NCBI RefSeq assembly: GCF_002803515.1 | Contig: NZ_PHQX01000001.1 | Coordinates: forward strand, 186,001-250,000 | Origin: Stenotrophomonas lactitubi | GTDB taxonomy: Bacteria > Pseudomonadota > Gammaproteobacteria > Xanthomonadales > Xanthomonadaceae | Direction of reading: 5' to 3' | DNA: 64,000 nucleotides | Part shown: positions 17,511-26,222 of the stretch, one piece after another | Numbering within the stretch: position 1 is the stretch's first letter | Layout of the letters: the number at the start of each line of letters is the position of its first letter | The notes under the pieces: generated by a model | What the model saw: the letters and a program-made list of their open reading frames with translations, nothing else | What the model was told of the DNA's origin: nothing | The model's database searches: none | Program-made: the position numbers and the translations under genes

Positions 17511-18391
17511 CAGTCGCCAGCGAGCAACGCCTCGGCCAGCACCTGCAGCTTCGGCGAGTGCTGCCGCGACGGCGGGTAGATCAACGACAACGCGCGGCTG
17601 CGGCCTTCGAACGGCTGCAGCACGCGCTGCAGGCGGCCATCGGCCAGCGCGTCGGCCACCGCGAAATCCATCACCTGCACGATGCCGATGCCAGCGATCG
17701 CTGACTCCACCAACGGATCGCCGCAGTCGAACACCATCCGCGTCGGCGGCGTGACCTCGCGCAGCTGCCCGTCCTGCAGGAACTGCCAGTCCACCAACCG
17801 GCCACTGCGCAGGTTGCGCACCGCCAGGCAGGCATGGTCCTGCAATGCCGCCACGTCGGCCGGCTCGCCCTGCGCGGCCAGGTAGGCCGGGCTGGCCACG
17901 GTCACCCAGCGCAGTGGCTTCAATGGACGCGCGACCATCCGCTGGTCGGCGATGGTGCCGGTGCGCAGGGCGGCATCGAAGCCTTCCTCCACCAGATCCA
18001 CCAGACGGTCACTGAGCACGGCCTCCACCTGCAGCTGCGGATGCCGTTCCAGCAACGGCCCCAGCAATGGCACCAGCACCTTGCGCCCGAACATCGAAGG
18101 CGCGCTGATCTTCAGTACGCCCGAGGGTGTGCAGGGGCGGTCGGCCAGCAGTCGCTCGGCGTCTTCCATCCCGCACAGCAAGGGTCCCACCTGCTCGACG
18201 AACTGCTGGCCATCCGGGGTCAGCGCGACATTGCGCGTGTTCCGCTGCAGCAGCTTCACCCCCAGCGAGGCTTCCAGCCGGCCGATTGCGCGCGACAGCC
18301 CGGACTGGCTCAGGCCGAGTTGGCCGGCGGCCACGGTGAAGCTGCGCGCTTCGGCCACCTGCACCAGCATGCGCACCGCATTGAGGTCCAT
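17507..18391 (-). CDS. LysR-family transcriptional regulator
   Basis: A 294-residue LTTR: helix-turn-helix near residues 17-40 (ARSFTVAAGQLGLSQSGLSRAIGRLE) and a substrate-binding domain starting VLKISAPSMFGRKVLVP, typical of the CrgA/DmlR-like subgroup. It is divergent from an MFS efflux gene, so it probably regulates that gene. The effector is unknown. The start at 18391 (MDLNAVRML) is the usual LTTR beginning; an ATG 15 bases upstream is possible. The stop codon lies inside a REP palindrome. Confidence 0.85.
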   Translation of the reverse strand: MDLNAVRMLVQVAEARSFTVAAGQLGLSQSGLSRAIGRLEASLGVKLLQRNTRNVALTPDGQQFVEQVGPLLCGMEDAERLLADRPCTPSGVLKISAPSMFGRKVLVPLLGPLLERHPQLQVEAVLSDRLVDLVEEGFDAALRTGTIADQRMVARPLKPLRWVTVASPAYLAAQGEPADVAALQDHACLAVRNLRSGRLVDWQFLQDGQLREVTPPTRMVFDCGDPLVESAIAGIGIVQVMDFAVADALADGRLQRVLQPFEGRSRALSLIYPPSRQHSPKLQVLAEALLAGDW

Positions 18392-18443
18392 CGACGATCC
18401 ATTCATGCCAAAAATCATGACAGATATAGCCGCCAGGGGGTTT

Positions 18444-18463
18444 ATTGATTCGTCCGCATCAAT
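18444..18463. promoter_or_regulatory. Candidate LysR operator in the lysR/MFS intergenic region
   Basis: A perfect inverted repeat ATTGAT-N8-ATCAAT that contains the T-N11-A core of LysR sites. It lies between the divergent lysR gene and the MFS gene, 35-50 bp from either start, and stands out as AT-rich. This is inferred from pattern only. Confidence 0.5.
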
Positions 18464-18497
18464 GAGACTGCCGTCCCCCCTCCGCACCGGGCGCCTC

Positions 18498-19916
18498 ATG
18501 CCTCCCCTGAAATACCCGCGCTGGGCGCTGACGCTGCTGGCCACCGCGCAGCTGATCATCGCCCTGGACGCCACCATCATCTTCGTTGCCCTGCACGACA
18601 TGGGCCGCGCGCTGCAGATCAATGCGCAGCAGCTGCAGTGGGTGGTCAGCGCCTACACCGTGGCCTTCGGCGGCAGCCTGCTGCTGGGCGGGCGGGCGGC
18701 TGATCTGCTGGGCCGGCGCCGCTTCTATCGGCTGGGCATGCTGCTGTTCGCGCTGGCCTCGCTGCTGGGCGCGCTGGCGCCCAATGCCACGCTGCTGATC
18801 GTGGCGCGTGCGGCGCAGGGCATCGGTGCGGCACTGCTGTTCCCGGCCACCCTGGCCTTGATCAATACCCTGTATGCCGAAGGCCCCGTGCGCAACCGCG
18901 CGCTGGCGATCTGGAGCATGGCCAGTGCGGCGGGCCTGGCGCTGGGCACGCTGCTGGGCGGCGTGCTGACCCAGGCCTTCGGCTGGCCGGCGGTGCTGGC
19001 AGTGATCGTGCCGCTGGCGACCGCCTGTGCGGTTGCCGCCGGTGCATGGCTGCCGGCCGATGGCCCGCGCGTGCGCGGCCGTTCCTTCGACCTGGCCGGT
19101 TGCCTCACCGTCACCGCCGGCGGCAGCCTGCTGGTCACCACCCTGGTGCAGGGGCCGGAGTGGGGCTGGACGGCGCCGGCCACGCTCATCTGCCTGCTGC
19201 TGTCAGCCGTGCTGCTGACGGTGTTCGTACAGATTGAAAAGCGCAGCCGTGACCCGCTGATGCAGTTCGCGCTGCTGCGCCTGCCTGGCCTGCGTGCGGC
19301 ACTCGGCCTGACCTTTGCGTTCATGAGTAGCTATGGCGTGCAGTACTACTTCCTGGCGCTGTACTTCCAGGATGGTTACGGCTGGAGCCCGCTGCAGGCC
19401 GGCATGGCTTTCCTGCTGCCGACGCTGGTGTGCACCTTCGGCATCCGCATTGCCGAACGCATGCTGCAGCGCCGTTCGCCGCGGCAGGTGTTGGCATGGG
19501 GCTTCGCCGCCGGTGCCGTCGGCATCGCCGCGGTGGCGCTGGCGATGCCGCACGGCGCCAGCTACTGGCCGCTGCTGCCGGGCATCGTGGTGCTCAGCGT
19601 GGGGCAGGGCATGAGCTGGACGGCGATGTGGATCGTGGCCGGGCAGGGCGTGCCGGGGCCGCAGCAGGGTGTAGCGTCCGGCATGGCCGCCACCGCGCAG
19701 CAGATCGGTGGTGCGCTGGGCCTGGCGGTGCTGGTGATGGTGGCCAACGCCGCGCGCGGCACGCAGGCGGCAACCAGTGCCGATGCCCTGCAGGGCATGG
19801 TCAACGCACAGTACGGCGCTGCGCTGTTCGCTGCACTCGGCGTGGTCATCGCGCTGGGCCTGCGTCCGGCAAGGGTAGACTGCAGCTCCGCCGACGCACT
19901 GCCCAACGACGCATGA
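18498..19916 (+). CDS. MFS transporter, DHA2 (EmrB/QacA) family
   Basis: A 472-residue inner-membrane drug:H+ antiporter-like protein with roughly 14 hydrophobic segments. Motif D1-like LIIALDATIIFVALHDMG is in TM1. The motif A-like GGRAADLLGRRRFYRLGM joins TM2 and TM3, and LALGTLLGGVLTQAFGW resembles motif C. It is divergent from lysR and overlaps the following hypothetical gene by four bases (ATGA). Substrates are unknown. An in-frame ATG at 18462 would add 12 residues but falls in the candidate operator. Confidence 0.87.
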   Translation: MPPLKYPRWALTLLATAQLIIALDATIIFVALHDMGRALQINAQQLQWVVSAYTVAFGGSLLLGGRAADLLGRRRFYRLGMLLFALASLLGALAPNATLLIVARAAQGIGAALLFPATLALINTLYAEGPVRNRALAIWSMASAAGLALGTLLGGVLTQAFGWPAVLAVIVPLATACAVAAGAWLPADGPRVRGRSFDLAGCLTVTAGGSLLVTTLVQGPEWGWTAPATLICLLLSAVLLTVFVQIEKRSRDPLMQFALLRLPGLRAALGLTFAFMSSYGVQYYFLALYFQDGYGWSPLQAGMAFLLPTLVCTFGIRIAERMLQRRSPRQVLAWGFAAGAVGIAAVALAMPHGASYWPLLPGIVVLSVGQGMSWTAMWIVAGQGVPGPQQGVASGMAATAQQIGGALGLAVLVMVANAARGTQAATSADALQGMVNAQYGAALFAALGVVIALGLRPARVDCSSADALPNDA

Positions 19917-20584
19917 TTGCACTGCTTGATCTTCGCCAGACGCTGGAGGCGTTTGCCGCCTGCAACGATGACGATGAGGTGTATGCCTCCTTCGGTTGGG
20001 TGCACGCCACCGATGACGACCTGCTGCAGGCGCGCTTCTGGTTGCCGGCCGATGAAGACGCCGCGTTCGATGATGACGGTGAGGTGCCCGGGGCCGCGCA
20101 GGCGCTGGGTCTGACGACCTACCTGGAACCGGCCACGTTCGCTGACGTCCTGGATGTGCAGAAGCGCCAGCGTCCGCTTTCTTCGCTGCGCGATTACGCC
20201 GAAGCGTTGGCGTACTACGCCGAGTACGACGCTTTCCTGCAGGTGGACGGTGTCGATGAAGCATTGGGCGAAGCGGGTGCTGCCGAGCAGGCCGCTGCGC
20301 ACGCAGCCGGGGTAGGGCAGGGCATATTCGCCGCGTTCGGGTTGACGCTGGAGGGATGTGCGGACGAACAAATCAAGGCTGCGGCACAGCGCGTGGCGCA
20401 CCTGCTCGACATTCCGGTGGGCGAAGCGCTGGCACGTTGCCGCGCGCTGCCGTTGGTGCTGGGGGAGGCACTGGATCGGCGTCGAGCACAGGCGATCAAG
20501 GATGATGTTGAAGCGCTCGGCGCACGCGTGCAGGTGCGCGGGTTCAAGCCGTTCCCGTGGATGGATGTTCCCGTGCTGCGTTGA
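19913..20584 (+). CDS. Hypothetical protein with a ribosomal L7/L12 C-terminal-like domain
   Basis: A 223-residue soluble acidic protein translationally coupled to the MFS gene (ATGA). The first 130 residues match nothing I recognise. Residues ~150-215 (KAAAQRVAHLLDIPVGEALARCR...RAQAIKDDVEALGARVQVR) have the helix-turn-strand pattern of the L7/L12 C-terminal domain: a VGEA-like turn, a Leu-Pro strand, then an A-x-A-I-K helix leading to a short GARV-x-V strand. Such domains also occur in non-ribosomal proteins. Function unknown; the fold inference is moderate. Confidence 0.6.
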   Translation: MIALLDLRQTLEAFAACNDDDEVYASFGWVHATDDDLLQARFWLPADEDAAFDDDGEVPGAAQALGLTTYLEPATFADVLDVQKRQRPLSSLRDYAEALAYYAEYDAFLQVDGVDEALGEAGAAEQAAAHAAGVGQGIFAAFGLTLEGCADEQIKAAAQRVAHLLDIPVGEALARCRALPLVLGEALDRRRAQAIKDDVEALGARVQVRGFKPFPWMDVPVLR

Positions 20585-20592
20585 CGAAAATC

Positions 20593-20651
20593 ATCCACGC
20601 ATGGCGTGGATCTACTTGTAGTGTCCCAGTAGATCCACGCCATGCGTGGAT
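20593..20651. repeat. Inverted SMAG/REP pair, ATCCACGC subfamily
   Basis: ATCCACGCATGGCGTGGAT ending CTAC at 20612-20615 and GTAG (20629-20632) followed by ATCCACGCCATGCGTGGAT, head to head around a 13-base spacer that contains a further GTAG. It fills the convergent gap between the MFS-linked gene and the amidohydrolase gene and could form a larger hairpin acting on both transcripts. Confidence 0.85.
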
Positions 20652-20655
20652 GCGG

Positions 20656-21453
20656 TCATCCGAACGCCAACAACTGCGGCTGCAACGCGGTGAAAATCCG
20701 CGCCAACCGCTCCGCCCATGCCTGCTGCCCGGCTTCATCGGCAATCAGGTCCTGGCGGATCTCCAGTTCCACATGCACCAGGCCGCGGCCTTCGCCGTGC
20801 ACCGGCACCGCGTAGTCGCTGCTGCTGTTGACCGAATAGGGTTCGTTGTCGCCCACCACCAGGTCGCCTTCATCGCGCAGCGCCTGCAGCAAGGCGTGGG
20901 CAAAGCGCGTGTCCTGGTGGTACAGCACGCCGGCATGCCAGGGACGCTCAACGCCGTTCATCACTGGGGTGAAACTGTGCATCATCACCAGCAGCGTCGG
21001 CCGTGCCGCATCGCGGCGCGCATCCAGTTCGGCATCGATGCGTGCATGGTAGGGCGCGTGGATCGCATTGATGCGCTGCTGCCGCTGCGCGGGCGACAGC
21101 CCGGCATTGCCCGGCACCACGGTGTGGTCGCTGACCTCGGGGATCAGCGTGGGCGAAACCAGCGGACGGTTGCAGTCGATCAGCAGCCGCGAATAGGTCT
21201 GCTCGATCGCCCACGCATCCAGCCGCTCGGCCAGTGCACGCGTGGTGCCGCCGATGCCGATGTCCCAGCCGATATGGCGGTCCAGTTCGGTCTGCGGCAA
21301 TCCAAGATCGGCCAGCGCACGCGGTACCCGCTGGCCTGCATGATCGGCCAGCAGCAGGAACGGCGAAGCGCCCTGCGCACGGTGCACGCTGAAGATCGCC
21401 GGATCGTCGGCACCCAGCAGCGCCGGCAGCGCGTGCAGGCCGGCATCAGCCAC
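20656..21453 (-). CDS. N-formylglutamate amidohydrolase-family protein
   Basis: A 265-residue hydrolase of the HutG/FGase family. Recognisable elements are LLLADHAGQRVPRALADLGL (residues ~33-52), IGWDIGIGGTTRALAERLDA, the SRLLIDCNRPL block and LLVMMHSFTPVMNG. These match the metal-site and substrate regions of the family. There is no hut cluster nearby, so the physiological substrate may be another N-acyl amino acid. It is the last gene of a four-gene overlapping operon; its start overlaps the Nudix gene by eight bases. Confidence 0.8.
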   Translation of the reverse strand: MADAGLHALPALLGADDPAIFSVHRAQGASPFLLLADHAGQRVPRALADLGLPQTELDRHIGWDIGIGGTTRALAERLDAWAIEQTYSRLLIDCNRPLVSPTLIPEVSDHTVVPGNAGLSPAQRQQRINAIHAPYHARIDAELDARRDAARPTLLVMMHSFTPVMNGVERPWHAGVLYHQDTRFAHALLQALRDEGDLVVGDNEPYSVNSSSDYAVPVHGEGRGLVHVELEIRQDLIADEAGQQAWAERLARIFTALQPQLLAFG

Positions 21454-22000
21454 GGGGGCGGCCGTCCAGGTGGTGCTCGATCATCCACAGGCCGGCCCAC
21501 AGCTTGGCATCGGCTTCATAGCCTTCGGCCATTTTCTGCACCAGCCAGGCGGCCGCCTGCGTGCGTGGGATCTCATGCACGGTGATGTCCTCGCTCTCGT
21601 CGCCGCCGCCTTCGCCGATGCGACGCAGGCCGGTGGCACGGACGAAGGCGATCTTCTCGCTGCTGGCACCGGAGGAGGTAGGACCGATCATCAGCACTTC
21701 GGCGTGCTCGGCGGTCCAGCCGGTTTCCTCTTCCAGCTCGCGTACCGCGGAAACTTCGATCGACTCGCCCGCATCGATGTCGCCGACCAGCCCGGCCGGC
21801 ATCTCGATGGTCGGTGCCTGCAGCGGCACGCGGAACTGTTCGACGAACAGCACCTTGTCCTCGGGGGTGACGGCGATGATGATCGCGGCCAGGCCACCGG
21901 CGTGGGTGCGCTCGCTGTATTCCCAGGTGCCGCGCACCACCATGCGCTGGTATTTGCCTTCGTAGACGACACGCGGTGCTTCGGTGTTGCGCTGGCTCAT
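21446..22000 (-). CDS. Nudix hydrolase, ADP-ribose pyrophosphatase-like
   Basis: A 184-residue enzyme. The Nudix box is complete around residues 78-100 (G-x5-E-x7-REL-x-EE-x-GW in GDIDAGESIEVSAVRELEE). The preceding VLFVEQFRVPLQAPTIEMPAGLVGD is the quinone/ADP-sugar pyrophosphatase (NudF-type) strand. It likely hydrolyses ADP-ribose or related nucleotide sugars. ATG at 22000 overlaps the exonuclease stop (ATGA). Confidence 0.85.
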   Translation of the reverse strand: MSQRNTEAPRVVYEGKYQRMVVRGTWEYSERTHAGGLAAIIIAVTPEDKVLFVEQFRVPLQAPTIEMPAGLVGDIDAGESIEVSAVRELEEETGWTAEHAEVLMIGPTSSGASSEKIAFVRATGLRRIGEGGGDESEDITVHEIPRTQAAAWLVQKMAEGYEADAKLWAGLWMIEHHLDGRPRG

Positions 22001-22938
22001 GCGGGCTCGCTGGAAGTGGGAGAAGTGGGAACGGGGTCGGAAATGCCGGCGGCATTGAACAGCCGACGACGGGTCATGGGGCCGAAGCGCAGGGTCTGGC
22101 ACAGGCCGCCAAGCAGCTCTGGATCGGCCGCCTGGCGCGGCATGCCGGGCTGGCAGCCTTCCAGTGGGGCGTCCAGGGCGATGGTGGTCAGCTGGCGCCA
22201 GAGCTGGGCGTGCTCGCGCTGCTCACGCAGGCGCACCGCCATCTGGGCCGCGCCGCGCAGGCGCAGGAACGGCACTTCGTCGAGGCGTTCGTACAGCACG
22301 TCCATGCTGCCGAAATGGGCCAGCAGCACGGCTGCCGATTTGGCGCCGACACCGCTGATCCCCGGGATGTTGTCGACCGCATCGCCGCACAGCGCCAGGT
22401 AGTCGGCGATCTGGTGCGCGTGCACACCGTGCCTGGCCTTTACCCCGGCCACGTCCCAGCGCTGGTTGCGTGCGTAGTCCCATTGCTCGTCATGGTCGAG
22501 CAGCAACTGCGACAGGTCCTTGTCGGCGGAAATGATCACGCCGCGATGGCTGTTGCGATGGCCATGCAGGGCGCTGCCGATCAGGTCGTCGGCTTCGTAA
22601 TCATGGTGGGCCAGCACCGCCAGGCCCAGTGCCGCGCACAGCGCCTTGCAGTGCACGAACTGGCGCTTGAGCGCTTCCGGCGCCGGGTCGCGGTTGGCCT
22701 TGTAGGCCGGGTACAGGCGGTGGCGGAAGCCGCTGTCGAGCGCTTCATCGAAGGCGATGGCGATGTGCCGCGGGCGCTCGCGTTCCAGCAGGTCGAGCAG
22801 GAAACGGGCGAAACCATGCACGGCGTTGGTCGGCCAGCCCTGGCTGTCCTGGAACTCGTCCGGCAGCGAATGCCAGGCGCGGAACACATAGATGCTGGCG
22901 TCGACCAGGTACAGCGGCGGCGGTGCCGGCAGGCTCAT
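21997..22938 (-). CDS. 5'-3' exonuclease / flap endonuclease (PIN-like, Pol I N-terminal type)
   Basis: A 313-residue stand-alone nuclease of the DNA polymerase I 5'-nuclease/ExoIX family. The acidic metal-binding residues are visible in LYLVDASIYVFRAW, IAIAFDEALDSGFR, HHDYEADDLIGSAL and VIISADKDLSQLL. The helix-hairpin-helix is DNIPGISGVGAKSAAVLLAHFGS. It should act on flaps or RNA primers. It overlaps the genes on both sides by four bases. Confidence 0.85.
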   Translation of the reverse strand: MSLPAPPPLYLVDASIYVFRAWHSLPDEFQDSQGWPTNAVHGFARFLLDLLERERPRHIAIAFDEALDSGFRHRLYPAYKANRDPAPEALKRQFVHCKALCAALGLAVLAHHDYEADDLIGSALHGHRNSHRGVIISADKDLSQLLLDHDEQWDYARNQRWDVAGVKARHGVHAHQIADYLALCGDAVDNIPGISGVGAKSAAVLLAHFGSMDVLYERLDEVPFLRLRGAAQMAVRLREQREHAQLWRQLTTIALDAPLEGCQPGMPRQAADPELLGGLCQTLRFGPMTRRRLFNAAGISDPVPTSPTSSEPA

Positions 22939-23516
22939 GCCGGCGGGGTCCAGTCACGCAGCAGGGCCGCCGGGTCCGGGCGCTCGCGCTCGGGCACCTC
23001 GGCCTTGGGCGTGCCGATGTGGATGAAACCGGCAATGCCTTCGCCCTCGGCCAGTCCCAGATGGGCGTGCACGGCGGGATCAAAGGCCATCCACGCGGTC
23101 AGCCACTGCGCGCCGAAGCCCAGCGCCTGGGCCGCCTGCAACAGAGCAAAGCACACGCAGCCAGCGGTCATCAGCTGTTCCTGCGCGGGCACCTTCGGGT
23201 CCGGGCGCGGGCTGGCCACCACCACGATCACCAGGGGTGCGTGGCTGAAGCGCTGGCGGTCCTTCTCGAACACGGCGTCGCCGGCATGCGGGTCTCGCTC
23301 ACGGCTGCGCGCGGCCAGGAAGTCGCCCAGAGTGTGACGTGCATCGCCGGCGATCTTCAGGAAGCGGAACGGCACGCGCTTGCCGTGGTCGGGCACGCGC
23401 ACCGCCGAGGCCAGCATCCGCTGCAGGGTGGCCGGGTCTGGTCCGGGCTCGCCCAGTTGCCGCGAGGGCACCGAACGGCGGGCATCCAGGGCAAGCAGGG
23501 CAGCAGGGTCGGGCAT
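22935..23516 (-). CDS. Nitroreductase-family protein (YdjA-like)
   Basis: A 193-residue FMN-binding nitroreductase-family protein. It has the RRSVPSRQLGEPGPD N-terminal FMN-phosphate motif, PDHGKRVPFRFLKIAGDARHTLG, and the ALLQAAQALGFGAQWLTAW helix. It ends in the family's FIHIGTPKAEVPERERP motif. Candidate starts are ATG 23516 (used, since homologues begin just before ALxxRRS) and ATG 23534. First gene of the nitroreductase-exonuclease-Nudix-amidohydrolase operon, each junction overlapping. The functional logic of the operon is not evident. Confidence 0.82.
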   Translation of the reverse strand: MPDPAALLALDARRSVPSRQLGEPGPDPATLQRMLASAVRVPDHGKRVPFRFLKIAGDARHTLGDFLAARSRERDPHAGDAVFEKDRQRFSHAPLVIVVVASPRPDPKVPAQEQLMTAGCVCFALLQAAQALGFGAQWLTAWMAFDPAVHAHLGLAEGEGIAGFIHIGTPKAEVPERERPDPAALLRDWTPPA

Positions 23517-23566
23517 GGAGTCTGAACCGGTCATCACGGGTCGCTGATTATAGTCGGGGAGGTAGA

Positions 23567-23588
23567 TGACGCCGTTTGTGTCGCGTCA
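23567..23588. promoter_or_regulatory. Inverted repeat TGACGC-N10-GCGTCA upstream of the nitroreductase operon
   Basis: A 22-bp dyad in the 332-bp divergent gap between the nitroreductase and DUF1631 genes. About 20 bp further right is TGTGATGAACATCATG (23607-23622), which has one exact half of a CRP/Clp site (TGTGA) and an imperfect second half. Both are pattern-level candidates only. The rest of the gap has no ORF. Confidence 0.35.
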
Positions 23589-23772
23589 GACCCCTGAATA
23601 GCAAACTGTGATGAACATCATGCCACTGGCGGATCACGGAGCCCCGCTTCCCCTCGCCTCGCAGGCCCTGCACGGCTTACGATACGTAATATTGCCGGGC
23701 CGCCGTTCATGAGGTTTGAAGTGAGGACTGTTTCACTGTCCGTGATGGGCTGGCCGGCCTACCATCGAGGGA

Positions 23773-23793
23773 CCGGTGCATGGGGTGCACCGG
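23773..23793 (+). promoter_or_regulatory. Hairpin in the 5' region of the DUF1631 gene
   Basis: CCGGTGCA-TGGGG-TGCACCGG: a perfect 8-bp stem with a five-base loop, 56 bases before the start codon. It would sit in the mRNA leader if transcription starts upstream of 23770. Function unknown; the lack of a T-run argues against a simple terminator. Confidence 0.4.
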
Positions 23794-23848
23794 CCGTCGC
23801 GATGTCCATGATGTCTGTCGCACCAGAGAAGGTGGGGAGCCTTCCCGA

Positions 23849-26170
23849 ATGATGAGCGCGCCCACTCCGATGGGATCGCCGGGCCGTGACCCGGCCCAGC
23901 TCCAGCTTGCCCGGGACATCGTCCTGCCGGCGTTGTGCCAGGCCTTTGGCGCGGCACTGGCCCGCTTCGATGATGCCCTGTTCGACCGTGCCGGCAATGC
24001 CGGCTCGTCGCAGTTGCTGTTCCTGGACGCGATGCGCGAGCTGCGTCGCCGCCGTGAGGAGATTGCCGGTGCCTTCGCTGGCCATCTCGGCCATGCCTGG
24101 GCCGGCTTGGCTGCGGGCGAGCCCGTCTCTGCCGAGCTGACCCTGTCCGGACAGGCCCAGGACGGCCTGAGCCTGGTGCCGGAACATGTACTGGAATCGC
24201 GGTTGGCGGTGCGCAACTTCGCCACCGTGCTGCTGCGCGACTTCAAGCCGGTGCTGGCGCGGCTCGACCGTCGCCTGGGCTGGCTGGGCGGCGGTATCGA
24301 CCTCGATGCCGACCGCAACCCGATCAGCCCCGAGCATCTGGGCGTGGCCATCCACGAAGCCTTCGCCGGCTGTGAGCTTGCCCCGGAAGTGCACCTGGTG
24401 CTGATCAAGCTGTGCGAGCGCGACCTGCGCGCGCCGGTGGGCCGCATCTACGAAAAGCTGGACGAGCACCTGGCCGCGGCCGGGGTGATGTCGCAGATGG
24501 GCGCCCCGCGCCGACCACTGGCGCCGGCCCCGACGCAGCACGTTGCGCATGGCCTGGATGATCTGGTCGAGCAGCGCACGGCACCTGGCTTCGACAACGA
24601 ATTCAATGACGACGAACAGGCCGCACCGGCCTGGGCGCAGCGATTCGCCGCGCGCTGGTCGGAGCGTCGTGGCCACATGCAGCAACACGCGGGTGGCGAA
24701 GAGAGCCCGTCCGGTGAAGCCTATTCCGGCCAGCAGGGCATGCTGCTGGAGGCCCTGCACGAACTGCTGCAGCAGACCCGCCACGTGCGCGAGGACGCGA
24801 CCTCTGCGGCGCAGGTCGCGGTCGGCCAGCATCGCCCGTTGAGCCAGCGCGAAATGATGTCCGTACTGTCGCTGCTGCAGGCCACGCCCAGTGCGACCCT
24901 GCGCGCGGCGATCGGCGAGGACGGCGAATCCCTGGCGCAGCGCTTGAAGAGCGAAGTGCTGTCCAGCGCCACCCGGCTGGGTGTCGATCCGGGCCAGACC
25001 CGGCTGGACGCGCAGGACGAGGATGCGATCGACCTGGTCGGCATGCTGTTCGACGTGATGCTCGATGAGCGTGAACTGGAAGGCCGCTCGCGTGAGCTGA
25101 TCGGCCGCCTGGTGGTTCCGTTCGTGAAGGTGGCGATGCTGGATCGCCGCATGTTCGTGCAGAAGACCCACCCGGCGCGCAAGCTGCTCAATTCGCTGGC
25201 TGAAGCCTGCGAGGGCAACACCGGCGAAAGCCAGGCCGAACGCATGCTGATGGCCAAGGTCGAAGAAATCATCGAGCGGTTGGTCGCCGAGTTCAACGAG
25301 AACCTGGCAATCTTCCTGACCCTGGAAGAAGAGTTCCGCGATTTCCTGGTACAGCACCGCCGTCGCGTGGAAATCGCCGAGCGTCGGGCCGCCGAGACCC
25401 AGCGCGGCCAGGAAAAGCTGGAAATGGCCCGTACCCGTGCCGGTGCCGAACTGGATCGTCGCATCGGCGACGCCACCCTGCCGCCGGCGATCGCCGAATT
25501 CCTGCGCCAGCCCTGGCAGCACCATCTGACCTTGGCGCTGCTGCGCGAGGGCGAGGAGGGGGCTTCGGTGGCCGAGGCGCTGAACCTGGCCGATGGCCTG
25601 CTGGAGGAAGTGGCCGAGGCGCGCCGGCAGATTGTAGGCAAGCCGTGGCTGCAGGCCTGGCAGCCGCTGCTGGCCAAGGTGTTTGCCAGCGTCGGCGTGC
25701 ATGGCGACGCAGCCACCGCCGCCGTCGATGCGCTGCACGACACATTGCAGGGCATCGCCGAATCGCGACCGGAGCTGCAGCGCGCGTTGCCTGAGCTGCC
25801 GCAGGTGGTGCTGCCCGCACCGCCGGCACCGGAAACGCCGGCCGTGGAGCTGGGCAGTAGCTTCAATACCGACGATTTCGACAACGCCGATGCCGATCGC
25901 TTCCGCCGGATGGAAATCGGCAACTGGCTGGACTTCGTCGACAAGGATGGCAAGGTGCAGGCCGGCAAGCTGTCCTGGATCAGCCCGATTTCCGCGCGCC
26001 TGCTGTTCGTCAACCGTCGTGGCGTGCGCTTCTGCGTGGCCTCGCCCGAGGAGCTGGCGGTGATGGTGCGGTTGGGTCGCCTGCGTCCCCACGTCGACGA
26101 TGGCGCCTTCGACAGCGCCATGCAGGGCGTGCTTGACCGCCTCGACCCGGGTGGTGCGACGCTGCACTGA
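23849..26170 (+). CDS. DUF1631 family protein
   Basis: A 773-residue, Ala/Leu/Arg-rich, mostly helical cytoplasmic protein. It has the DUF1631 hallmarks: DIVLPALCQAFGAALARFDDALFDRAGNA at the N-terminus, a central FDVMLDERELEGRSRELIGRLVVPFVKVAMLD block and KTHPARKLLNSLAEACEGN (~440-480). The C-terminal ~80 residues (FRRMEIGNWLDFVDKDG, then RLLFVNRRGVRFCVAS) resemble a PilZ-like beta barrel but lack the canonical RxxxR/DxSxxG motif. The role is unknown; older databases mislabel the family thymidine phosphorylase. ATG 23849 follows a GGTGGGGAG stretch; a second ATG follows directly. Confidence 0.8.
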   Translation: MMSAPTPMGSPGRDPAQLQLARDIVLPALCQAFGAALARFDDALFDRAGNAGSSQLLFLDAMRELRRRREEIAGAFAGHLGHAWAGLAAGEPVSAELTLSGQAQDGLSLVPEHVLESRLAVRNFATVLLRDFKPVLARLDRRLGWLGGGIDLDADRNPISPEHLGVAIHEAFAGCELAPEVHLVLIKLCERDLRAPVGRIYEKLDEHLAAAGVMSQMGAPRRPLAPAPTQHVAHGLDDLVEQRTAPGFDNEFNDDEQAAPAWAQRFAARWSERRGHMQQHAGGEESPSGEAYSGQQGMLLEALHELLQQTRHVREDATSAAQVAVGQHRPLSQREMMSVLSLLQATPSATLRAAIGEDGESLAQRLKSEVLSSATRLGVDPGQTRLDAQDEDAIDLVGMLFDVMLDERELEGRSRELIGRLVVPFVKVAMLDRRMFVQKTHPARKLLNSLAEACEGNTGESQAERMLMAKVEEIIERLVAEFNENLAIFLTLEEEFRDFLVQHRRRVEIAERRAAETQRGQEKLEMARTRAGAELDRRIGDATLPPAIAEFLRQPWQHHLTLALLREGEEGASVAEALNLADGLLEEVAEARRQIVGKPWLQAWQPLLAKVFASVGVHGDAATAAVDALHDTLQGIAESRPELQRALPELPQVVLPAPPAPETPAVELGSSFNTDDFDNADADRFRRMEIGNWLDFVDKDGKVQAGKLSWISPISARLLFVNRRGVRFCVASPEELAVMVRLGRLRPHVDDGAFDSAMQGVLDRLDPGGATLH

Positions 26171-26222
26171 GCCGCGTACGCCTGCTAGGATCGGACCCAC
26201 TCACCGATCAGCGGGAATCTGC

